Positions 49,119 to 58,484 of a stretch of DNA of 64,000 bases are shown in pieces. Both the position numbers and the translations under genes were made by a program. The number at the start of each line of letters is the position of its first letter. The stretch's first letter is position 1. The DNA lies in NCBI GenBank assembly GCA_901538445.1, contig LR594584.1:404572-468571 (forward strand), in the 5' to 3' direction. This DNA comes from Gemmataceae bacterium. Its GTDB lineage: Bacteria; Planctomycetota; Planctomycetia; Gemmatales; Gemmataceae. The notes beneath the pieces were generated by a model. That model made no database searches and was not told the DNA's origin. It saw only the letters and a list, made by a program, of their open reading frames with translations.

Positions 49119-51614
49119 TCACTTCGAGACGCCCATCGTGCGGCGGATGAACTCGAGCTGCAACTTGAGGTAGTGCGAGCCGCCGATGCCGTGCCGGGCC
49201 TGCGGGTAGAACATCATCTCGAAGTCCCTCCCGGCCCGCTGGAGCGCGTCGGCGAGTTGCACGCCGTTTTGCACGTGAACGTTGTCGTCCATCATCCCGT
49301 GAACGAGCAGCAGCTTGCCACTCAACTCCTTCGCGGCGGCGACACAACTTGACTTCACGTACCCGGCCGCGTTCTCCTTCGGTGTCAGCATGTACCGCTC
49401 GGTGTAGATCGTGTCGTACAGCTTCCAATCGGTCACCGCCCCCGACGCGATGCCGGCCGAGAAGGTCTTCGAGTGCGTGAGCGCGTACGCGGCCATGAAC
49501 CCGCCGTAGCTGTGCCCGCTGATGCCGACGCGCGACGCGTCCACCCCCGGCTTTGCCGCGAGCCACGCCGCGGCTTCTTCGAGGTCTTTGAGTTCCTGCA
49601 CGCCGAGTTGCTTGTAGCAGGTCCAGGCAGACTGCATCCCCTTCCCGCTCGCGCTCCGCGGATCGACGCGCAGGACGATCACGCCGTTGGTCGCGAGCGT
49701 GTTGTCGAGGATCCGGCCGCCGCCCCACTCGTCGCGGATCGTCGGCATGTGCGGGCCGGCGTAGGTGAACACCCACACGGGGTGCTTCTTCGCCGGGTCG
49801 AAGTCCGGCGGATAGGTCACCATCGCTTCCAGTTCGAACCCGTCCATCATCGGAATCCTGGTGCGTTGAAATTGCGCGAACTTGTACTTCTCGCGCTCGC
49901 GGACGGGGTTGGTGTCGAGCGTGCGCACCTCGCCCTTGCCCGCCTCCATCAGTCGCGCACGGAGCGGCGTCATCGGGTCCGTGAACCGATCGACGAACAG
50001 CCCGCCGCTCGGTGCGAGACTCACGCGGTGCGACTTCCCCTTCTCGGTGAGCAACTCGGTCTTCTCACCGAGCTTCACGCGGCACAGGTCGGTGCCGTTG
50101 TTGTTCGTGTACGTCCCGGAGAAGTACGCCGCTTTCTCGGCCCCGTCCACGCGGAGCACGTCCTTCACGTCCCACTCTCCGCTCGTGACCGGTCCCAACA
50201 ACTTCCCGTCGGCAGCGTAGTGGTACAGGTGCCGCCAGCCGCTCCGGTCGCTCGCGAACAGGAACGAGCCGTCGGGGAGGAAGTGCGGCGGGCCGGCGTC
50301 CTCGACCCAGGCTTTGGTCGTCTCGCGGAACAGCACCTTGGGCCTCGCGGCGGGCGTTGCCCACACTGTGAAGTCCAGCCACGTCTGCGTGCGGTTGGTG
50401 ACGTACGCGAACACGCCCTTGCCGTCCGGCAGCCAGCCGACGCGCGTCACGAGCGTGTCTTCGGGCTTATTGTCCCCGAGGTCGAGGAACACCGGCTTGC
50501 CGCCGTCGGCCGGCACGACGCCGATCTTCACCGTCGGGTTCGGGTCGCCGACCTTCGGGTACGGGTAGCTCTCCAGTTGCCCGCGAACGCTGTTGAGGTT
50601 CACGATGTTGAACTTCTTGACCGGCGAGTCGTCGAACCGCAGGAACGCGAGGTGCTTGCCGTCAGGGCTCCACCAGAACGCCTTGCCGTCGCGGTTAAAA
50701 ATTTCCTCCTCGTACACCCAGTCGGCGACGCCGTTGAGGATCTCGCCGCCGCCGTCGTGCGTGAGTTGCTTCTCCTCGGGCTTGGCGACCTCGACCGCGA
50801 ACAGGTTCCCACCGCGGACGAACGCGACGCGCGTGCCGTCGGGGGAGAACGTGACGTGATCGGCCCCGCCGTCGGACTTCGTGAGCCGCACGGCCGGGGT
50901 ACCATCGAAGTACCCGATGGCGAGGTCCGGCCCGACGTTGAAGAGGAACGCGGTGCGGTCGGGCGAGAAGCGGAACCCGGTTCTTTTCGCGATCCCTTCG
51001 GCGGTGCTCGCATCGACGCCCTTCAGCGCCGCCACCGACTTCGCGATCCGCTCTGGGTCCGCGAACGGCCCGGCCTTGCCCGTGCGGGCCTCGACCGTCC
51101 ACAACGTCCCGTCTTTCACCTGGAGGAAGTGCTCGGCATCGACCCACTCGCCGACGCTCACCGGTGCGCCCTGCAAGCCGAACGAGAACCCGCCCCCGTG
51201 GCCGATGAGCAGCGCCTCGGTGATCGGCAACTTCGCGGCGCGACGGTCGGGGAGTTCCGGTGCGGTCCCGAGCCACATCGGGTACGGCTTTGCGAGACGC
51301 TGCGAGCCGCCCTCGACCGCTCGCGCTTCGAGGACGCACGCGGCGATCCACCCGTTGGACTGGTCCGTCCTCACCACGAGCGCCCCAGCGGGCACGCGAA
51401 CCGGCTCCGGGTGCCACACGCGGCCGGGCAGGAGCGTCTCGACCGGCAGCACGATGTCTTCGCGCAGTTCGCTCACCGTTACGCCGGACCGCTGCAGCGC
51501 CTCGGAAACGTCCGTCGCGGTCGACGGCAACAGGTAGGCAAAGGCGGGTTCCGCGCGCACGTGAGCGGGCCACGAGACGAGTGCGACGGCGACGAGCGCG
51601 ACGAAGCGGGACAC
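49119..51614 (-). CDS. Exported S9 family prolyl oligopeptidase (dipeptidyl-peptidase IV type)
   Basis: The protein has 831 residues from GTG at 51614, with GGAGG 6 bp upstream. The signal peptide starts VSRFVALVAVALVSWPAHV and ends near RAEP. A DPP-IV-type beta-propeller follows (WSPDGKHLAFLRFDDSPV, KGVFAYVTNRTQTWLDF), then an alpha/beta-hydrolase domain with the catalytic Ser702 in GISGHSYGGFMAA, the Asp in VHGMMDDNVH and the His in YPQARHGIGG. It cleaves dipeptides or short peptides after Pro or similar residues in the periplasm. It follows a second S9 gene by 55 bp on the same strand; the two probably form one unit for peptide use. Confidence 0.93.
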   Translation of the reverse strand: MSRFVALVAVALVSWPAHVRAEPAFAYLLPSTATDVSEALQRSGVTVSELREDIVLPVETLLPGRVWHPEPVRVPAGALVVRTDQSNGWIAACVLEARAVEGGSQRLAKPYPMWLGTAPELPDRRAAKLPITEALLIGHGGGFSFGLQGAPVSVGEWVDAEHFLQVKDGTLWTVEARTGKAGPFADPERIAKSVAALKGVDASTAEGIAKRTGFRFSPDRTAFLFNVGPDLAIGYFDGTPAVRLTKSDGGADHVTFSPDGTRVAFVRGGNLFAVEVAKPEEKQLTHDGGGEILNGVADWVYEEEIFNRDGKAFWWSPDGKHLAFLRFDDSPVKKFNIVNLNSVRGQLESYPYPKVGDPNPTVKIGVVPADGGKPVFLDLGDNKPEDTLVTRVGWLPDGKGVFAYVTNRTQTWLDFTVWATPAARPKVLFRETTKAWVEDAGPPHFLPDGSFLFASDRSGWRHLYHYAADGKLLGPVTSGEWDVKDVLRVDGAEKAAYFSGTYTNNNGTDLCRVKLGEKTELLTEKGKSHRVSLAPSGGLFVDRFTDPMTPLRARLMEAGKGEVRTLDTNPVREREKYKFAQFQRTRIPMMDGFELEAMVTYPPDFDPAKKHPVWVFTYAGPHMPTIRDEWGGGRILDNTLATNGVIVLRVDPRSASGKGMQSAWTCYKQLGVQELKDLEEAAAWLAAKPGVDASRVGISGHSYGGFMAAYALTHSKTFSAGIASGAVTDWKLYDTIYTERYMLTPKENAAGYVKSSCVAAAKELSGKLLLVHGMMDDNVHVQNGVQLADALQRAGRDFEMMFYPQARHGIGGSHYLKLQLEFIRRTMGVSK

Positions 51615-51669
51615 GGCGACCTCCGTGCGTGAGTGCGGCTGGAGAGGCAGAGATTCTATCGTGGGGCGG

Positions 51670-54609
51670 CTACTCAGTTGAATCAATCTGTGGTTGGCGG
51701 GCCGCGGCGCGCTTCACGAGGTTGTGCGGCTCGCCATTGTAGTTCAGCAGGTAGCACTCCTTCCCGAGACGCCGCAGCGCCAGGTAGTACTCGATCCCCT
51801 GATACCACGGGACCGCGTCGTCCTGGTCGTTGTGGATCATCAGAAGCGGCGTCTTCACGCGGTCGGCCATGAACACCGGGCTGTTCTCGATGAACCGCAT
51901 CGGCGCGTCCCACAGGGTCGCGCCGATGCGGCTCTGCGTGTGCTCGTACTGGTGCTGCCTGGTCAGGCCCGAGCCCCAGCGGATGCCGTCGTAGGCACTC
52001 ACCATGTTCGCCACCGGCGCGCCAGCACACGCGGCCCGGAACCGGTCGGTCTGCGTCACCATGTACGCGATCTGGTAGCCGCCCCACGACTGTCCGTCGA
52101 TGCCGATGGCCTTCTCGTCGACGAACCCCTTGTCCGCGACGGCCTGCACCGCGGGCAGTACGCACTTGAGCGCGCTCTGGCCCGGCGCGCCGACCTTGTA
52201 CGCGATGTCGGGCATCAGCACGAGGTAGCCGTTGCTCGCGTAGAACGTCGGGTTGATGACCTGCCCGCGGGCGACGACCGGCGCGCGGAACGTGTGGAGT
52301 TGGTCCGAGAGCCGCTCGTAAATGTACACGACCATCGGGTACTTCTTCGACGGGTCGAAGTTCTCCGGCTTGATGAGAACACCGGCGAGCTTCGCGCCGT
52401 CCGTGCTCGTGTAGCGCACGAGTTCGGCCGTGCCCCAGTTGAACTCCTTCGCCCTCGAGTTCACGTCGGTGACGCGCTTGAACTCAACGAACCCCGGTGT
52501 GGTGGCGTAGTAATCGGGGTACGCCGCGAACGTCTGCGCCGTGAGCAACAGCGTGTCGCCGTGCTTCGCCCGGACGGGCACGCCGAACTGTCGCGCGCCC
52601 ATCATCAGCAACTTCGGCGCGGCTCCCGGGTCGAGACGGTAGAACCCGGTGTCGCGGGTGTCCCGGTTCTCGGCGCGGAGCAGCACCGACTTCGACAGAT
52701 CGACGCCCCGTGGCTCCTCGGTCGCGTCCTGCACCTTCACCTGTACGACGCTGAAGCGAAGGTGCTGGCCGCTGCCGATCTGCGTAAGGTTCTCGGCGGT
52801 GGACCCGTCGGCGGCGAGCTTCCACAGGTCGTTGCCGTCGCTCACGAGGAGGAACCTGCCGTCGCTCGACCACTGCGCCGGCCCGGCCGGGGGCGGCGGA
52901 CCGGGGTGGTCGTCCTCATCGTCTGTGAAGTTCGCCTTCAGCTTCCCCGTGAGGTTCACGCGCTTGCCGTCGGCGACCGCCACGGCGAACCAGTCCTTGC
53001 CGTCGAACGCGACGACGTGCGTGCCGGCCGGCGACAGGATCGGTGCTGGCGTGCCGTACCCGCCGAACCCCTTCAGCAGCGGCTTGCGCTCGCCGGTCTT
53101 CACGTTCACCGCGGTGTAGTCCGAGAGCGGCAGACCGTAGCCCGTGAACTTGCGGTACGCGCGGTTGTCCGAGCCGAGCGCCCAGTCGCTGTCGCGTTGC
53201 GGGCGGTCGACGGTGACGTCCTCGTCCGAGAGCTGCCGGAACACCTTGCCGTCGAGGTCCACGACCGCGAGGAACGTCTTCGCCCGGTCCGCGGCGGCCT
53301 GGAGTTTTTGCATCGGCTGGAGCCGCTCGTCCTTCCAGTGCCACAGGTCGAGCTGGAAGTCGTCGGGCTTCGGCGGCCCCGCGGGCGGGAGCGCTTCGCG
53401 CTTCGGGGCAGTCTGCACGAACAGCTTGCTCGCGTCGGTGGAGAACGCCAGCGTGCCGCCCGCGAGCGACCACCCGGGCCGCATTCCTGGCGCGTCCGGC
53501 CCGAGCACCTCCTCGGCGGGAACGACGGTGGCGGGGTGCGCGGCGAGGACCGCCGGCACGAGCGCCGCGAACCCGCCGGCCGCGCCAAGGGGCAGATCAC
53601 GCACCGCGGACCGCGCCGGCTTCGCGTGGCGGTCCCAGACGAACGCACGATAACGGGGCGGCGGGAGGAGCGTCGGGCCGACGGTGCCGGCGTCCGGTCC
53701 GACCGGGCGGGGCGGGGGCGCGAGCCGCATGTTCGCAGCGCCGCTGTCGTCGAACAGGAACGCGAGCTTCGTCTTCTTCTCGTTCCATGTCAGCCCCGAG
53801 TACCGGCCGGGTGCGAGCTTGATCGCCTCGGCTCCCGACTTCGCCGCAGGGTCCAGCACGAACACACCGTTCGATTCGTCCTTCTTCGAGTTCACAGCGT
53901 ACACCAGCGATTTCCCGTCGCGCGTGAGACTGAACTCGGACACGTCCGCAATCGCGCGATCGGACTTCGTCGCGAGGTCACGGATGTGGAGGTCGCTGCC
54001 GAACGTCGGCGTTGTGGGCGTGGACGGGGCCGAGAGCTTCCCCTTCGGCGTCGGCGGCAGCGGGTTCGGGGGCGCGACCTTGGCGTCGTCCGTCCCCGGT
54101 TCGGATTTCGCCGGCTTGCGGTACACCACGAACCCTGCCCCTTCCCCGCCGACCGCGAACGCCCCGGACTGCGGGAACCGGTCGGTGACGGTGCCGGTCG
54201 CGAGGTCCACGACCGCGAGTGCCGGTTGCGGCAGGTCTTCGGGCTTCGCCTTGGCGGCCCTGGCCTTCTCGGTCGCGGCCTTCGTCGGCGTGAGCGGGAG
54301 CAGCGCGAGTTTGCCGTCGGGGGCGAACTTCGGATCGACCGTCGCCCCACCGGGGCCGCGCGGAAATCGGTACTCCTTCCCACCGGGGACGTGCCGCACG
54401 ATCGACTCGCCGTCGCCCTCGACGGGCCACACTGCGTAGGCGATGTGCGTACCGTCGGGCGACATCACGGGCACCGAGGAAGAGCGGAACGCGGCCTCGT
54501 CGGCGAAGGTGAGCACCTTCTTGGCGGGCGCGTCGGCGGCGGGAGAGGCGAGACCGGTGAGCAGCAAGCAGAGCAGCGAACCGGGGGTAACGCGGGCAGC
54601 GCGTGTCAC
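51670..54609 (-). CDS. Exported S9 family prolyl oligopeptidase, large form
   Basis: The protein has 979 residues from GTG at 54609 (VTRAARVTPGSLLCLLLTGL). A signal peptide ends near ASPAADA. A long beta-propeller region (about 30-700) has WD40-like PDGTHIAYAVW, FSLTRDGKSLVYAVN and AQWSSDGRFLLVSDGN units, with a Pro-rich linker near 180. The peptidase domain has Ser841 in DGQSWGGYQIA, the Asp in IHNDQDDAVPW and the His in NGEPHNL. It is the first gene of a two-gene unit with the DPP-IV-type peptidase. The 118-150 residue insertion relative to typical S9 enzymes lies in the propeller. Confidence 0.9.
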   Translation of the reverse strand: MTRAARVTPGSLLCLLLTGLASPAADAPAKKVLTFADEAAFRSSSVPVMSPDGTHIAYAVWPVEGDGESIVRHVPGGKEYRFPRGPGGATVDPKFAPDGKLALLPLTPTKAATEKARAAKAKPEDLPQPALAVVDLATGTVTDRFPQSGAFAVGGEGAGFVVYRKPAKSEPGTDDAKVAPPNPLPPTPKGKLSAPSTPTTPTFGSDLHIRDLATKSDRAIADVSEFSLTRDGKSLVYAVNSKKDESNGVFVLDPAAKSGAEAIKLAPGRYSGLTWNEKKTKLAFLFDDSGAANMRLAPPPRPVGPDAGTVGPTLLPPPRYRAFVWDRHAKPARSAVRDLPLGAAGGFAALVPAVLAAHPATVVPAEEVLGPDAPGMRPGWSLAGGTLAFSTDASKLFVQTAPKREALPPAGPPKPDDFQLDLWHWKDERLQPMQKLQAAADRAKTFLAVVDLDGKVFRQLSDEDVTVDRPQRDSDWALGSDNRAYRKFTGYGLPLSDYTAVNVKTGERKPLLKGFGGYGTPAPILSPAGTHVVAFDGKDWFAVAVADGKRVNLTGKLKANFTDDEDDHPGPPPPAGPAQWSSDGRFLLVSDGNDLWKLAADGSTAENLTQIGSGQHLRFSVVQVKVQDATEEPRGVDLSKSVLLRAENRDTRDTGFYRLDPGAAPKLLMMGARQFGVPVRAKHGDTLLLTAQTFAAYPDYYATTPGFVEFKRVTDVNSRAKEFNWGTAELVRYTSTDGAKLAGVLIKPENFDPSKKYPMVVYIYERLSDQLHTFRAPVVARGQVINPTFYASNGYLVLMPDIAYKVGAPGQSALKCVLPAVQAVADKGFVDEKAIGIDGQSWGGYQIAYMVTQTDRFRAACAGAPVANMVSAYDGIRWGSGLTRQHQYEHTQSRIGATLWDAPMRFIENSPVFMADRVKTPLLMIHNDQDDAVPWYQGIEYYLALRRLGKECYLLNYNGEPHNLVKRAAARQPQIDSTE

Positions 54610-54783
54610 GGTGGGGCCTCGGTGTGGGGGCGGCGATCGTTCCGTTAAGGTTTACACGGCCGCCCCGGGTGCCTGCCACCGATTTCCCCCGCCGGGTTGC
54701 GCGGCCCCGCGGGCACAGACCCGCGGCGGCCGGGTCCGTATCATGTGGGTGTCCCGAAACGTCCCGCGCGAGCCAGAGCCCCC

Positions 54784-55758
54784 ATGACCGATCGGGCGAT
54801 CGTCGAGAAGCTGCGGCCGAAGCTCGACCCGTTCTACGCGGCCGTCGAGAGCGTCCTCATCGGCCAGCGGCACCTCGTCGACGGCCTGCTGATCGGCCTC
54901 CTCACCGACGGGCACGTCCTGCTCGAAGGCGTCCCCGGCCTCGCGAAGACGCTCGCCGTGCGGACCGTCGCCCGCGCCCTCGAACTCAAGTTCCAGCGGG
55001 TCCAGTTCACCCCCGACCTGCTTCCCGCGGACGTGATCGGCACGCAGATCTACAACCCGCGGTCCGGCGAGTTCACGGTCAAGCAGGGGCCGGTGTTCGC
55101 GAACGTCGTGCTGGCCGACGAGATCAACCGCGCCCCCGCGAAGGTGCAGTCGGCGCTCCTCGAAGCGATGGCCGAGCGGCAGGTGACCATTGGCGAGAAC
55201 ACGCTGAAGCTCCCGCGGCCGTTCTTCGTGCTGGCGACGCAGAACCCGGTCGAGCAGGAGGGCACCTACCCGCTCCCGGAAGCGCAGGTGGACCGCTTCA
55301 TGCTGAAGCTGGTCATCGACTACCCGTCGCGGGCCGACGAACTCGCGGTGCTCGACCGCATGGGCGGGCTCACCGCCTCGACCGACATCGCGCCGGTGCT
55401 GACGCCCGCCGACCTGGAGGAGTTGCGTTCCGCGACCGACGCGGTATACGTCGACCCGAAGGTGAAGGGGTACGTCGTGGACGTGGTCCGCGCGACCCGC
55501 AAGCCGGCCGAGTACGGGCTCGACATGGCCGGTCTGATCCAGCTCGGCGCGAGCACCCGGGCGGTGATCGCTCTCCACCGGGCCTCGAAAGCCCGTGCGT
55601 TTCTGAACGGGCGCGCCTATGCGACCCCCGAGGACGTGAAGGCGACCGCGACCGACGTCCTGCGGCACCGGCTCGTGATCTCCTTCGAGGCCGAGGCCGA
55701 AGACCTCCGCCCCGAGCAGGTGGTCCGCCAGGTGCTCGACAAGCTCCCCGTGCCTTGA
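54784..55758 (+). CDS. moxR: MoxR family AAA+ ATPase
   Basis: The protein has 324 residues from the ATG at 54784 (MTDRAIVEKLRPKLDPF). Walker A is EGVPGLAKT, Walker B VVLADEINRAP, sensor 1 FFVLATQNPVEQEGTYPLPE and the sensor 2 area GASTRAVIAL. This is the MoxR (AAA_3) group, chaperones that often activate metalloenzymes or von Willebrand factor proteins. They usually precede DUF58 and VWA genes; here the next gene is lgt, so the usual cluster is absent. An AT-rich hairpin follows it. Confidence 0.93.
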   Translation: MTDRAIVEKLRPKLDPFYAAVESVLIGQRHLVDGLLIGLLTDGHVLLEGVPGLAKTLAVRTVARALELKFQRVQFTPDLLPADVIGTQIYNPRSGEFTVKQGPVFANVVLADEINRAPAKVQSALLEAMAERQVTIGENTLKLPRPFFVLATQNPVEQEGTYPLPEAQVDRFMLKLVIDYPSRADELAVLDRMGGLTASTDIAPVLTPADLEELRSATDAVYVDPKVKGYVVDVVRATRKPAEYGLDMAGLIQLGASTRAVIALHRASKARAFLNGRAYATPEDVKATATDVLRHRLVISFEAEAEDLRPEQVVRQVLDKLPVP

Positions 55759-55771
55759 GCGGCAATGAAAA

Positions 55772-55841
55772 ATGTAACAAGTAAAAGGTAAAGGCACCGG
55801 CCGCTTCCCCCCTTTTACTCTTTACTTTTTACCTTTTACAT
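55772..55841. repeat. GTAAAAG heptamer hairpin
   Basis: The left arm (55772-55793) ATGTAACAAGTAAAAGGTAA and the right arm (55820-55841) are complementary at 19 of 22 positions. The right side is clearly of period seven (CCTTTTA, CTCTTTA, CTTTTTA, CCTTTTA). It lies between moxR and lgt, 10 bp before the lgt start, in very AT-rich sequence for this genome. Confidence 0.85.
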
Positions 55842-55850
55842 TCTTGAGCC

Positions 55851-57230
55851 ATGCGACAAATCCTCTTCACGATCCCTGTGCTCAAAGAGCAGTTCCCGCC
55901 GGACGGCATCCCGCTCTACGGGTTCGGCGCGATGCTGTTCGTCACGTTCATCATGGTGACGTGGTGGGGCACCGCCCGTGCCCGGAAGATCGGTCTGGAG
56001 GGGTCGCGGTTCCAGGACTTCACCATTTGGGTGTTCATCTCCGGCATCGTCGGGGCGCGCATCCTGTACATGGCCCAGTACGCGAACCAGTTCCCCGATC
56101 AGTCGCTCCTCGGGCTCGCCGGCGCGTTCTTCAAGATCTGGGAGGGCGGCATCGTCTTCTACGGCTCCGCGCTCGGCGGGGTGATCGGCTACGGGCTCTT
56201 CTACTGGTTCGTGATGCGGCGGCTGAACGTGTCCGGGTGGCAGCTCGCCGACGCGGTCGCCCCGCTCCTGGCGATGGGCCTCGCGATCGGCCGCATCGGG
56301 TGCTACCTCAACGGCTGCTGTTGGGGCCAGGCGGCGAACGCCGAGGCGTGCCCGGTGCCGCTCGGCCCGGCGCACTTCCCGCTGCTCCCGGCGCACGCCC
56401 GGGGCCAGCTCGTGAACGAGAAGTTCCTCCAGACCTCGACCGGGTTCGCGATCAAGCCCCGCGAGCGCGGGATGATGTTCGAGGACCCAAGGGCGGTGGT
56501 CACGGTCGTCGAGGTCGGCTCCCCCGCCGAGAAGGCCGGCCTCCAACCCGGCGACCGGGTCGTCAAGGTGAGCGATCGTGGAAGGCTCCAACCGAACGCG
56601 ATCATCGTCGAGTTCGCCGGGCCGGAGGAGAAGGTGAAGCCGGTCGCGGACGCGCTGGAGGCGGCCGGTGCGACCGTGACGCGCGAGCCGGGCGGCCGCG
56701 TTCGGGCGGCGTTCGACGAACTGCCCGCGTACCTCAAGGGCCGCATGGAGGCCGAGAAGATCCCCGGCGACGTGCCGCTGATGACCACCGACCGGCTCGA
56801 CGAACTGGCCCGCGACTGGCCCCGGGGCAAGGCGTACCTCACGCTCGGCGTCGAGCGCGGCGGCCAGGTGATCGACCTCCCCCCGTTCGCGCCCGAGACC
56901 GTCGGCCTGTACCCCACGCAGCTCTACGAGACGGTCAGCATGGTCCTGCTGATCCTGGTGCTGCTCGCGTACTACCCGTACCGCCGGCACGACGGGCAGT
57001 TGATGGTGGTGCTGATGATCGGCTACGCGATCCACCGGTTCATCAACGAGTCGCTGCGGATCGAACCGTCGTACAACGGCGGGCTGACCCTGTCTCAGTG
57101 GGGCAGCGTGATCGTGCTCGGCTCGGCGCTCGCCATCGAGGCGTACCTGTGGCGGGTGATGCCGTCGCGCTGGGCCGCGACCGCAGCTCCGCGACCCGCT
57201 CCCGGCCCGGCCGTTGAGAAGCCGGCGTGA
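55851..57230 (+). CDS. lgt: Prolipoprotein diacylglyceryl transferase with an inserted PDZ-containing region
   Basis: The protein has 459 residues; ordinary Lgt has 260-300. The N-terminal half is typical: IPLYGFGAMLFVTF, FIWVFISGIVGARILYM, GGIVFYGSALGG and the signature-like GRIGCYLNGCCWG (147-159). The C-terminal half resumes at LYPTQLYETVSMV (from ~353), with HRFINESLRIEP. Between them, about 160 residues are inserted, with a PDZ domain (VVEVGSPAEKAGLQPGDRVVKV) and a second alpha/beta part. Lgt transfers diacylglycerol from phosphatidylglycerol to the lipobox Cys of pre-lipoproteins in the inner membrane. The insertion replaces a periplasmic loop, so the PDZ would face the periplasm and may bind partners. 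Confidence 0.92.
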   Translation: MRQILFTIPVLKEQFPPDGIPLYGFGAMLFVTFIMVTWWGTARARKIGLEGSRFQDFTIWVFISGIVGARILYMAQYANQFPDQSLLGLAGAFFKIWEGGIVFYGSALGGVIGYGLFYWFVMRRLNVSGWQLADAVAPLLAMGLAIGRIGCYLNGCCWGQAANAEACPVPLGPAHFPLLPAHARGQLVNEKFLQTSTGFAIKPRERGMMFEDPRAVVTVVEVGSPAEKAGLQPGDRVVKVSDRGRLQPNAIIVEFAGPEEKVKPVADALEAAGATVTREPGGRVRAAFDELPAYLKGRMEAEKIPGDVPLMTTDRLDELARDWPRGKAYLTLGVERGGQVIDLPPFAPETVGLYPTQLYETVSMVLLILVLLAYYPYRRHDGQLMVVLMIGYAIHRFINESLRIEPSYNGGLTLSQWGSVIVLGSALAIEAYLWRVMPSRWAATAAPRPAPGPAVEKPA

Positions 57231-57286
57231 GAAGTAGTCGTTCGGAGTGATGAACACCGAGGTGCGGGAGCCGTTCAGCTCTGGGG

Positions 57287-57305
57287 CCGGCCTCTGTGAG
57301 GCCGG
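57287..57305 (+). terminator. Weak stem-loop after lgt
   Basis: CCGGCCTC and GAGGCCGG form an 8-bp stem with a TGT loop. There is no U-run, so it is only a possible terminator for the lgt transcript. Confidence 0.35.
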
Positions 57306-57744
57306 TACTTCAGGAACCCCACAGGCCCGGCCTCAGACGCATCCGAGGACAGAACTGCCTGGCGAGCCCCGACCGCTCGTTGGCGGGCGGTTCCTGGGAT
57401 GCGTATCATTCGTGTGCGTGTAATTGCTTCTGGCCGAAAACGGGGGACCCCTCTCCAGAACCATTTCACTTGTCTGGAAGAATGATCGTGAGACAAATGC
57501 CAAGATGTTATCCTGGTGGTGGTTACGGCCGGTTCAGGCGTGACAAGAGCTCAAGAAAGATCAGAGAAATACTGTACGGCATGAATTCCGAGTCTGGTTT
57601 CTGCCGGCACTGAGCGCATTTATACTCTGGGCAGATGGTTCTGGTGCTTCTGGGGTCTTGTCGGTCTCTCGTTGCGGAAGAGGGCGGCCGCGCTTCGCGC
57701 CCGGGTGATCCACATCACAAGGAATCGCTGCGTCTGGTGATTGG

Positions 57745-57800
57745 GGTGGCACAGGCCTCGAGCCTGTGGAGGCGATCACGGGCCCGAGGCCGGTGCCGCC
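57745..57800. repeat. Inverted repeat GGTGGCACAGGCCTCGAGCC
   Basis: 57745-57764 and 57781-57800 are complementary at 17 of 20 positions (GGYGGCACMGGCCTCGRGCC). The left side also contains its own palindrome CACAGGCCTCGAGCCTGTG. It lies downstream of the convergent lgt and chorismate-lyase-like genes and resembles a dispersed repeat. Confidence 0.75.
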
Positions 57801-57855
57801 ACACCGGCAAGTGATCCCTGGGAGGCGCATCACAGAGGCCGGCCACCGTTCGGAA

Positions 57856-58395
57856 TCACGTCGCGATTGGGGTGAGGATCTCGAGCACTTCGACGGCGGG
57901 GCGGTCGCCCGTGTAGATGACGCCGAGGCGGCCGAAGGTGAGCGCGCCGGGTTCGACGCCGAACCAGCCGGCCATTTCTTCGCTCAGGTTCACGCGCAGG
58001 AAGCCGACCGGTTCGACGCGCCGCAGCATGTCGTGCTGGATGAGGACGCGGCCGAGCGGGGTCTTGCCCTCGACAATCGCCTCGCGGACCGCGGGCGGGC
58101 ACACGCCCAGGTTGATGCGTACCAACCCGAACTGAACCACGGCACCCGTGTCGCGGGTGGTGAGCAGGATCTTCCGGGCGTACTCGTTGCCCGACCGGCG
58201 CGAGTCCATCACCCGCACATCGACCGGGGAGCGGTAGAACTCCTCGACGGTCACGGTCATGTGGTGGGTGTGGACGAGGAGCCGGTGGTACGGTTCGGGA
58301 ACCTCGCCCGCGGGCACCTCGACCGCGTCGGGCCGGTCGGGCGAGTCCGGGAACGAGTTGTAGAGGTGATCGACCGTGGGGGCGGTGGTCAGCAT
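57856..58395 (-). CDS. Chorismate pyruvate-lyase-like protein (DUF98 type)
   Basis: The protein has 179 residues from the ATG at 58395 (MLTTAPTVDHLYNSFPDSPD). The middle has VVQFGLVRINLGVCPPAVRE followed by EGKTPLGRVLIQ, with the Glu-Gly-x-T-P-L-G-R motif seen in the DUF98 group that contains chorismate pyruvate-lyases, such as the one making p-hydroxybenzoate in mycobacteria. Another conserved area is HHMTVTVEEFYRSPVDVRVM. It would release pyruvate from chorismate to give 4-hydroxybenzoate. The assignment is by motif only; UbiC relatives share the fold. It is 89 bp downstream of a polyprenyl synthase gene on the same strand, so a prenylated aromatic product is possible. Confidence 0.6.
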   Translation of the reverse strand: MLTTAPTVDHLYNSFPDSPDRPDAVEVPAGEVPEPYHRLLVHTHHMTVTVEEFYRSPVDVRVMDSRRSGNEYARKILLTTRDTGAVVQFGLVRINLGVCPPAVREAIVEGKTPLGRVLIQHDMLRRVEPVGFLRVNLSEEMAGWFGVEPGALTFGRLGVIYTGDRPAVEVLEILTPIAT

Positions 58396-58484
58396 CTCGC
58401 GACCCCTGGGGTGGCAGGAACCCGGGTGAGAGGTATGCGAGGGATACCGCGGCCGCGGACCGGCATTACAGCCCCCGGCCCGCG

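Larger units (their letters stand above)
57231..57855. other. 625-bp intergenic stretch with palindromes and an AT-rich centre
   Basis: I see no credible gene. At 57287-57305 a hairpin CCGGCCTC-TGT-GAGGCCGG lies 57 bp after the lgt stop. From about 57400 to 57650 the sequence is clearly less GC-rich than its surroundings and contains several TTCTGG words (as TCTGGCC, TCTGGAAG, TCTGGTG). At 57745-57800 is an inverted repeat. The short frame near 57.3-57.6 kb lacks family features. Confidence 0.7.

Noticed and set aside
57296-57613. Possible 105-residue protein in the intergenic island
   Set aside because: No family features, no Shine-Dalgarno and unusual composition for this genome; left as intergenic.
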